The notes under the pieces: generated by a model
Told to the model about the DNA's origin: nothing
The model's input: the letters and a program-made list of their open reading frames with translations, nothing else
Database searches by the model: none
Origin: Myxococcales bacterium
Lineage (GTDB): Bacteria; Myxococcota; Myxococcia; Myxococcales; Anaeromyxobacteraceae
NCBI GenBank assembly: GCA_021784995.1
Contig: JAJYHA010000171.1
Location: 1-6,247 of the forward strand
DNA length: 6,247 bases
Direction: 5' to 3'
Shown here: in pieces, positions 1-4,845 of the stretch
Position numbering within the stretch: the first letter of the stretch is position 1
Layout of the letters: every line of letters starts with the position of its first letter
Made by a program: the position numbers and the translations under genes

Positions 1-2
1 GG

Positions 3-254
3 GGGCCGGACGCCCGCCGCTTCGGCGCCGCGCTGCTCGATCCGCCGCGCGAGGGAGCGCTGGGCGTGGGCGCCGCGCTCCGCGACCTGGGCGTGCCGCG
101 CTTCGTCTACGTCTCCTGCGACCCCGCCACCCTGGCGCGCGACGTGAAGGAGAGCGCCGAGGCGGGCTACCGCGTGGCGCGGGTGCAGGCGGTGGACATG
201 TTCCCGCAGACGCACCACGTCGAGGGCGTGGTGCTGATGATCTCGGAAAAATAG
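3..254 (+). CDS. RlmD/RumA-type 23S rRNA (uracil-5-)-methyltransferase, C-terminal end (5' partial)
   Basis: This is the C-terminal 83 residues of a class I SAM-dependent RNA 5-methyluridine methyltransferase. The gene runs in from the left edge; the frame is open from position 3 and stops with TAG at 252-254. Counting from the first full codon, LLDPPREG (11-18) is the family's DPPRxG motif. YVSCDPATLARD (36-47) carries the catalytic nucleophile Cys39, which adds to C6 of the target uracil. DMFPQTHHVEGVVLM (65-79) carries the general base Glu74. The Cys-to-Glu distance of 35 residues matches E. coli RumA as I recall it (Cys389/Glu424). The family makes m5U in 23S rRNA (RlmC/RlmD) or tRNA (TrmA). 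The DMFPQTHHVE ending favours the RumA/RlmD branch, but the exact target base cannot be settled from this fragment. It appears to be a core gene at the left border of the restriction cassette. Confidence 0.93.
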   Translation, partial: GPDARRFGAALLDPPREGALGVGAALRDLGVPRFVYVSCDPATLARDVKESAEAGYRVARVQAVDMFPQTHHVEGVVLMISEK

Positions 255-271
255 CGGAAGATCGGAGGGTT

Positions 272-293
272 CCGTCGTGCTCCGCCGTCGTGC
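272..293. repeat. 9-base direct repeat, possible regulatory site
   Basis: The sequence CCGTCGTGC occurs at 272-280 and again at 285-293, so the copies are offset by 13 bases. The pair lies about 110-130 bases upstream of the methyltransferase start, where a repressor or a methyltransferase autoregulating its own gene could bind. The offset is not a clean helical turn, and short repeats arise easily in GC-rich DNA, so a regulatory role is only a possibility. Confidence 0.3.
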
Positions 294-304
294 GGGCTGG
301 TCGG

Positions 305-332
305 GGATGGGATGGCCCGGTTCCTTCCATCC
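305..332. terminator. Weak hairpin, possible terminator of the rRNA methyltransferase gene
   Basis: GGATGG (305-310) can pair with CCATCC (327-332) around a 16-base loop; GATGG at 311-315 offers an alternative pairing with a shorter loop. It lies about 50 bases after the rRNA methyltransferase stop. No T-run follows, so it does not meet the usual intrinsic-terminator pattern and is reported at low confidence. Confidence 0.2.
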
Positions 333-403
333 GAGAATCAGCTCCGGTGAAAGCGTGGCCGTAGCGGATCGCGTGTCGGGGCTGTCGTCTAACCTCTGAC
401 CCG

Positions 404-1648
404 ATGCGCTCCGACCGCAACGGTGCAGGCGGCGTCGTACAGTTCGCCCTGCCCATCAAGAACCGGCGTCGCCGACGGCCTTCGGTGCCGGGACGGGTTC
501 CTCGTCGTCTCGGGGTTGCCGGCCTCTTCGCCGGTATCGGTGGCATCGAGTTGGGCCTTTCGCGCGCCGGCCATGAGGCGCTGCTCCTGTGCGAGAACGA
601 TCCGTGCGCGCGAGCCGTTCTCGACGAACGACTGCCCGACATCTCGACACACGGCGACATCAGGACGCTCGACGTGCTGCCCGAAGGTACGCAGCTCCTC
701 GCCGCAGGCTTCCCGTGCCAGGACTTGAGCCAAGCCGGGAAGACGGCGGGCATCGCGGGTCCGCGCTCGGGGCTGGTCGGGGAGGTGTTCCGGCTGCTTC
801 GCACCCAGCGAGTGCCGCTCGTCCTCCTGGAGAACGTCCCGTTCATGCTCCAGCTCGCGAAGGGCCAGGCGCTCGGTGTCATCGTGGAGGCCTTGGAGCA
901 ACTCGGGTACACGTGGGCGTACCGTGTCATCGACACGCGCGCCTTCGGGCTCCCGCAGCGGCGTGAGCGGGTGTTTCTCCTCGCGGCCCTGGATGAAGAC
1001 CCGCGTGCCGTCCTGTTCACGGACGACGCAGGTGTGCCTCCTCCACGCGACTCGGCGGGGCTCGCGTGCGGCTTCTACTGGACCGAGGGTGTCAGGGGGC
1101 TCGGCTGGGCGGTCAACGCCGTCCCAACGCTCAAGGGCGGCTCAACCATCGGTATCCCGTCGCCACCCGCCGTGCTGCTGCCGAGTGGCGAGATCGTCAA
1201 ACCCGATCTTCGTGACATGGAGCGTATGCAAGGCTTCCCCGTCGAGTGGACCCAACCCGCAGAGCGGGTTGCGAAGAGGGGCTACCGCTACAAGCTCGTC
1301 GGGAACGCAGTCACGGTGGACGTCGCGCGATGGATCGGAGAGAAGCTCGCGCAGCCGGGGACGTACGAGCCCACGGCGGACCGGCCGCTCGAAGCCGGCG
1401 AGGCGTGGCCGCGGGCCGCGTGGAACATCGGCACCGGACGGTTCGCCGCACCGTTGTCCGCATGGCCGGTGCGCCGCCGAGGCATCGCGCTCCACAGGTT
1501 CCTACGCTATCGCCCCGAACCGCTGTCGGCGAAGGCCGCCGCGGGGTTCCTGGCGAGGACGAAGCACGGATGCCTGCGGTTCCCTCCCGGGTTCATCGAG
1601 GCCGTCGAGGCGCACTTGGACCGCATGGAAGCCGCAGCCGCCGCGTGA
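404..1648 (+). CDS. DNA (cytosine-5-)-methyltransferase of an R-M-V system
   Basis: A 414-residue C5-cytosine DNA methyltransferase that transfers a methyl group from SAM to cytosine within a specific site, protecting host DNA from the partner nuclease. Motif I, FAGIGG, is at residues 42-47. Motif IV, GFPCQDLSQAG, is at 102-112 with nucleophile Cys105. Motif VI, ENV, is at 143-145; motif VIII, QRRERV, at 185-190; a motif IX-like segment, RDMERMQGFP, at 270-279; motif X, GNAV, at 300-303. The target-recognition region between VIII and IX is short (about 80 residues, with PTLKGGS at 241-247). Two features stand out: an arginine-rich N-terminus (19-35) and about 100 residues after motif X. The ATG at 404 is the only ATG before motif I, and an in-frame TAG at 362-364 limits extension; no Shine-Dalgarno is visible. 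GTG at 485 is a weaker alternative start. The stop overlaps the vsr start (GTGA). The recognition site cannot be read from the sequence. Confidence 0.96.
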   Translation: MRSDRNGAGGVVQFALPIKNRRRRRPSVPGRVPRRLGVAGLFAGIGGIELGLSRAGHEALLLCENDPCARAVLDERLPDISTHGDIRTLDVLPEGTQLLAAGFPCQDLSQAGKTAGIAGPRSGLVGEVFRLLRTQRVPLVLLENVPFMLQLAKGQALGVIVEALEQLGYTWAYRVIDTRAFGLPQRRERVFLLAALDEDPRAVLFTDDAGVPPPRDSAGLACGFYWTEGVRGLGWAVNAVPTLKGGSTIGIPSPPAVLLPSGEIVKPDLRDMERMQGFPVEWTQPAERVAKRGYRYKLVGNAVTVDVARWIGEKLAQPGTYEPTADRPLEAGEAWPRAAWNIGTGRFAAPLSAWPVRRRGIALHRFLRYRPEPLSAKAAAGFLARTKHGCLRFPPGFIEAVEAHLDRMEAAAAA

Positions 1649-2094
1649 GTCCGCGCACCCCGAGGCTCGTCGTCGATGCCGCGACGTCACGCCGCCTCGC
1701 TCGCGTACGACAGCGAGGGACGGCTGCGGAGCTGCGCGTACGCGATCTGCTCCGCGCCCTGGGGGTCAGGGCCGGCAGATCGCAACGGCGGCTCCCCGGC
1801 TCGCCGGACGTCGCGAACATCGCGCGTCGCTGGTGCATCTTCGTCCACGGCTGTTTTTGGCACTCTCATCTTGGCTGCGCGAAGGCGACGGTCCCGAAGC
1901 GCAACCGGGAGTTCTGGACGGCGAAGTTCGACGCCAACGAGGCGCGCGACCAACGCGTCGCAGCGGAACTTCGGGCGCTCGGGTTCCGAGTGGTCGTCAT
2001 CTGGGAGTGCGAACTGGAGCGGAGTCCCGCGAAAGTCACACGGCGCCTCTCCGCTCTGCGGACCTACGCAGCGAAGCCGACGAGGTCACCGTGA
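1645..2094 (+). CDS. vsr: Very short patch repair (Vsr) mismatch endonuclease
   Basis: A 149-residue Vsr endonuclease. The family nicks 5' of the T in a T:G mismatch formed when 5-methylcytosine deaminates within the cognate methyltransferase site, starting very short patch repair. The N-terminal segment TSRRLARVRQRGTAAELRVR (14-33) matches the family's conserved start. LPGSPD (50-55) gives catalytic Asp55, equivalent to E. coli Asp51. FVHGCFWHSH (66-75) gives the active-site His68 and His73. The zinc site is predicted as Cys70, His75, Cys78 and Cys122, the last within VIWECEL (118-124). Asn98 and Arg101-Asp102 match the family N..RD motif. GTG at 1645 is chosen because no other ATG/GTG/TTG lies near in frame before the conserved region, and it forms a GTGA overlap with the methyltransferase stop, which implies translational coupling. 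Adjacency to a cytosine methyltransferase fits a dedicated guard against deamination at that enzyme's sites. Confidence 0.95.
   Translation: MSPRTPRLVVDAATSRRLARVRQRGTAAELRVRDLLRALGVRAGRSQRRLPGSPDVANIARRWCIFVHGCFWHSHLGCAKATVPKRNREFWTAKFDANEARDQRVAAELRALGFRVVVIWECELERSPAKVTRRLSALRTYAAKPTRSP
2082..2086 (+). promoter_or_regulatory. Shine-Dalgarno site for the candidate restriction endonuclease
   Basis: GAGGT lies four bases upstream of the GTG at 2091. This is the clearest ribosome-binding site in the cassette, and it supports the GTG start over the much longer frame that stays open upstream. It lies inside the last codons of vsr. Confidence 0.55.
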
Positions 2095-2924
2095 AGAGGA
2101 AGAAGCCGAAGGTGCCGCCGCCGACGTCGCCCACCTTCGACTCCATCGAGGCCGAACTGCGCTTCGGAGGTGATCGGGAAGCCATCGAGAAGGTCTGCCG
2201 CGACATCGCGGAGTACCTCCAGCGCGGCAACTTCCCGAAAGAGTACGTCGAGTACGTAGACATCGGCAGGGCGCCGAAGAAGAACTTCGCGCAGCGGTTC
2301 TCGGCCGCGCTCGCGCAAAAGATCGCGAACGAGCTGCGCCACCGGGGTCTCGATGAAGTCCTGCCCAACGCGTCGGGTGGCGGCCATGAGACCGAAGCGC
2401 GCGGCGGCGACGCGATATACCGCATCGACGTCAACTACTCGACGCGGCAGGGCGGACTGAGCCTCGCGATCTCCGTCAAGACGGTCAACTTTCGCGATGC
2501 GAGGTCGAAGCGCTACACGAAGAACATCCGGCGGGCCGACAAGGAGCTGCGGGCGGAAGCCGACGAGTGCCACAAGAGGCACCCGTACGCCGTGCTTGCT
2601 GCCGTCGTCTTGATGCCGGTGGACGCCGCATTCGACGAGGCGGACGGCAACAAGACGAAGGACCGAAAGTCGAGCCTCAAGCACGCATGGTCCATCTACC
2701 GGCATCGTGGCGGTCGTGAGTCGACGAGGGGCGAGGAAGCTCTCTTCGAGAACGTCTTCATCGGCGTGTACCAGACCCACCTGGATAGGCTTGGGGTCGT
2801 GTCGCTGTTCGACGTGACGGAGGTGGAACCCCCCGCTTACGGGCTTCCCGAGCAGATGCTGACGCTGACCCAGGTGCTGGACCGCATCTACACGCTGTTC
2901 ACGCGGCGCAACCCGAGGCGCTGA
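2091..2924 (+). CDS. Candidate type II restriction endonuclease (PD-(D/E)xK-like, unproven)
   Basis: A 277-residue soluble protein, proposed as the nuclease partner of the methyltransferase; the alternative is an unrelated accessory protein. The N-terminus is very basic (KRKKPK, 2-7). A helical region (20-90) is followed by a glycine-rich turn with acidic residues, GGGHETEARGGD (96-107). Then come two predicted beta strands: YRIDVNYS (110-117) and LSLAISVKTVNF (123-134). Asp113, a 14-residue gap, then Ser128-Val-Lys130 resembles the PD-(D/E)xK nuclease core, with serine where Asp/Glu is usual. NIRRADKELRAEADE (145-159) would follow as the core helix, and PYAVLAAVVLMP (165-176) as a further strand. 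I see no membrane segment or helicase/ATPase motif. The GTG start at 2091 forms a GTGA overlap with the vsr stop and has GAGGT upstream. The assignment rests mainly on position in an M-V-R order operon and on the core-like motif. The coding frame is clear; the function is moderate confidence. Confidence 0.62.
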   Translation: MKRKKPKVPPPTSPTFDSIEAELRFGGDREAIEKVCRDIAEYLQRGNFPKEYVEYVDIGRAPKKNFAQRFSAALAQKIANELRHRGLDEVLPNASGGGHETEARGGDAIYRIDVNYSTRQGGLSLAISVKTVNFRDARSKRYTKNIRRADKELRAEADECHKRHPYAVLAAVVLMPVDAAFDEADGNKTKDRKSSLKHAWSIYRHRGGRESTRGEEALFENVFIGVYQTHLDRLGVVSLFDVTEVEPPAYGLPEQMLTLTQVLDRIYTLFTRRNPRR

Positions 2925-2939
2925 ACGACGAGCGGAGCC

Positions 2940-3569
2940 ATGGCATGCACTCGTGCGGAGCGAGAACTGAAACGAGCGGCAGCTGATGCGCTCGACCGCG
3001 AGGCCAGCTCTCGTCGGTCGGGCGGGGTTCAAGACCAACGGCTTGCGGCTGTGATGCGGGACCTCGCCGCCGGCCTCCGTGACGACAGAGCCGTCGAGGC
3101 GCGGGATGTCGAGAACACCTTGACCGTCGCAGTACAGGCAACGACGTCAGCGGCGAGAGCTGCCCGGCCGCGGTGGTATAGAGTGGCCACGGGGCAGCTG
3201 AAGGCGCGTTCGGCCGACGGTGATCCCGACTGGTGGATGTCTTTCATCGGTGACGCCATCGCGGAGCTGCGCCGCGTGCTCTGCAACAAGAACGCGCACG
3301 GGAAGCAAAAGCGCGCCCTGTCATCGACCGTGACGGCAGTAGCGGCGTCGGCGGGAGCAACCCTCCACGTCGGCGTGGCTGGCACCGCGATTGGTCTGAT
3401 ACTGCTGGGCATCGCCCTGAGGATGGGGCGAGATGCGTTCTGCGAGCGTGCCGCGAAGCAGTTGGAGGACGACCTCCGCCGCCGGATCGGCGACGCCAGT
3501 GGGTGGAACGACCCGGAACCCGGTCCGAGACCGAAGAAGCCTCGCGCAAGGGAACGTCCAATGCGCTGA
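2940..3569 (+). CDS. Hypothetical protein with hydrophobic, probably membrane-inserted segment, last gene of the R-M operon
   Basis: I do not recognise this 209-residue protein. The N-terminal part (1-60) is charged and probably helical, rich in Arg, Asp, Glu and Ala. The central part (77-120) includes PRWY (77-80), a PDWWMSFIGD patch (96-105) and a basic stretch CNKNAHGKQKR (115-125). Residues 127-161 are mostly hydrophobic and small, including VGVAGTAIGLILLGIAL (144-160), and look like one transmembrane helix or a short hairpin. The C-terminus (162-209) is again charged and ends in a Pro/Arg/Lys tail. No signal peptide or catalytic motif is visible. The gene begins 15 bases after the candidate nuclease stop, on the same strand and in the same frame. 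ATG 2940 has GGAG only two bases upstream, an unusually short spacing; ATG at 3054 (residue 39) is a weaker alternative. A membrane-linked accessory or effector role in the defence cassette is possible from position alone. Confidence 0.7.
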   Translation: MACTRAERELKRAAADALDREASSRRSGGVQDQRLAAVMRDLAAGLRDDRAVEARDVENTLTVAVQATTSAARAARPRWYRVATGQLKARSADGDPDWWMSFIGDAIAELRRVLCNKNAHGKQKRALSSTVTAVAASAGATLHVGVAGTAIGLILLGIALRMGRDAFCERAAKQLEDDLRRRIGDASGWNDPEPGPRPKKPRARERPMR

Positions 3570-3606
3570 GATCCGGCCGCCCCGACGCCGGCCCCGCGCG
3601 GGAGCG
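3570..3606. terminator. Convergent intergenic gap with GC-rich inverted repeats
   Basis: Only 37 bases separate the last cassette gene from the stop of the opposing peptidase gene. CCGGC (3573-3577) can pair with GCCGG (3587-3591) around a 9-base loop, and CCCGCGCGGG (3593-3602) is a perfect 10-base palindrome. A bidirectional terminator is expected where two operons converge, but there is no T-run on either strand, and such inverted repeats are common in DNA of this composition. Confidence 0.25.
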
Positions 3607-4845
3607 TCAGGCCTCGGGGAGGGCCGCGAGCCGCGCCAGCAGCGGCGGGTGCGAGTCGTGCCAGGCGCTGTACCAGGGGTGCGGGTGCAGGTTGGAGAGG
3701 TTCTCCCCGTTCAGCTTCACGAGCGCCGAGCGGAGCGCGGCGGGCGCCCCGGCCGTGCGCACCGAGAAGCGGTCCGCCTCGTACTCATGGCGGCGCGAGA
3801 GGGCGCTGGCCAGGGGCGTGAGGAGGAAGGTGAAGGCGCCGCCGGCCAGCGCGGCGATGGCCAGGGCCGCGTGGAGGGTGGGCCCCGGGAGGCCGAAGGC
3901 GGTGAAGAGGGGCGGCCAGCGGATCAGCGCCGAGAGGATCCAGAGCGCGGTCAGTTGCTCCCCCAGCCCGAGCAGGAGCCGCTGGTGGACGTGCCGCGCC
4001 CGGTAGTGACCGATCTCGTGGGCCAGGACCGCGGCCGTCTCGTCCACCGTCATCCGCTGCACCAGGGTGTCGAAGAGCACGATGCGGGGCCGGAAGAGGC
4101 CGGCGAAGTAGGCGTTCGAGTGCCCCGAGCGGCGCGAGGCGTCCATCACGAAGAGCCCGCGCGTCCGGAAGCCCGCCGCGCCTGCCAGGGCCTCCAGGCG
4201 CGTGCGCAGCGCGCCGGCCGGCAGCGGGGTGAAGCGGTTGAAGAGGGGCGCGATCAGGGTCGGGTAGAGCCACACCATCGCGATCTGGACCGCGGCCAGG
4301 AAGCCGGAGAGCCAGAGCCACCAGGCGCGGCCCGTCCAGGTGAAGAACGCGTGGGTGGCGTAGAGGAGCGGGAGGCCGACGGCCGCGCCGACCGCGCCAC
4401 CCTTCAGGCGATCCCTCACCCAGAGGGCGAGGGTGGTGCGGTTGAAGCCGAACCGCTGCTCCAGGACGAAGGTGCCGTAGAGGTCCCAGGGGATCTGCGC
4501 CGCCGAGACGACGAGGGAGAGCGCGGCCAGGAAGGCGACGAAGCGATGGGCCCCGTGCAGGCCGTGGCGCGCCAGCGCGAGGTCGAGCGCCGGGAGCACG
4601 CCACCCAGGAGCAGGACCAGCGTGAGCGCGGCGTCGTGGAGCTCCCGCGCCACGCCGAGGCGCCCGCGCGCCAGCGCGTAGGCGCGGCCGTGGCGCGCCG
4701 TCTCCTCGTCCACATGGCCGCGCAGCGGCGCCGGCACCGCGGCGCCGGCGCGCGCGACGTGGCGGAGGTTGAGGAGGGCGAGCCCGACCTCCACCGCCAG
4801 GCGGGCCAGGAAGAAGGCGAGGAAGAGGGCGACCACGCCGCTCAC
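3607..4845 (-). CDS. M48 family (Ste24-like) integral membrane zinc metallopeptidase
   Basis: A 412-residue multi-pass membrane metalloprotease related to CAAX prenyl protease Ste24. In bacteria, M48 proteases of this type are generally linked to membrane-protein quality control; true CAAX processing is not expected. The zinc motif HEIGH is at 276-280, with His276 and His280 as ligands and Glu277 catalytic. The third ligand is predicted as Glu354 in SRRHEYEAD (350-358), with Asp358 the conserved helper. Other family marks are EQRFGFNRTT (129-138), the SNAYFAGLF stretch (243-251) and DSHPPLLARL (397-406). Hydrophobic segments lie at about 2-26, 71-91, 102-119, 150-169, 175-200, 289-308 and 322-346. 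The length is normal for bacterial Ste24 homologues. The GTG at 4845 is chosen because it gives the usual N-terminal membrane helix and overlaps the ABC gene stop (GTGA), so the two are likely co-translated. The reading frame stays open far upstream, but that part is a shadow of the ABC gene. Confidence 0.93.
   Translation of the reverse strand: MSGVVALFLAFFLARLAVEVGLALLNLRHVARAGAAVPAPLRGHVDEETARHGRAYALARGRLGVARELHDAALTLVLLLGGVLPALDLALARHGLHGAHRFVAFLAALSLVVSAAQIPWDLYGTFVLEQRFGFNRTTLALWVRDRLKGGAVGAAVGLPLLYATHAFFTWTGRAWWLWLSGFLAAVQIAMVWLYPTLIAPLFNRFTPLPAGALRTRLEALAGAAGFRTRGLFVMDASRRSGHSNAYFAGLFRPRIVLFDTLVQRMTVDETAAVLAHEIGHYRARHVHQRLLLGLGEQLTALWILSALIRWPPLFTAFGLPGPTLHAALAIAALAGGAFTFLLTPLASALSRRHEYEADRFSVRTAGAPAALRSALVKLNGENLSNLHPHPWYSAWHDSHPPLLARLAALPEA

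Larger units (their letters stand above)
255..403. other. Intergenic region upstream of the restriction-modification operon
   Basis: This 149-base gap separates the rRNA methyltransferase from the cytosine methyltransferase. I see no credible ORF and no RNA gene. It holds a 9-base direct repeat (272-293) and a weak hairpin (305-332). The operon promoter should be here because the downstream genes are packed tightly, but no convincing -35/-10 pair is visible. No Shine-Dalgarno sequence precedes the ATG at 404, so the first gene may have a leaderless or weakly initiated message. Confidence 0.5.

Noticed and set aside
876..2090. Upstream extension of the candidate nuclease reading frame over the methyltransferase and vsr
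   Set aside because: It overlaps two firmly identified genes in other frames and its translation is Ser/Arg-rich with no motif. The GTG at 2091 with GAGGT upstream is the sensible start.
2064..3038. Minus-strand open frame (324 codons) opposite the candidate nuclease
   Set aside because: The plus-strand reading has coupled starts, a ribosome-binding site and a plausible strand/helix pattern. The minus frame is Arg/Val/Leu-rich, shows no motif and would overlap genes at both ends.
3593..3602. CCCGCGCGGG palindrome as a protein-binding operator
   Set aside because: Such palindromes are expected by chance at about 70-75% G+C, and this one lies between convergent gene ends, where an operator is unlikely.
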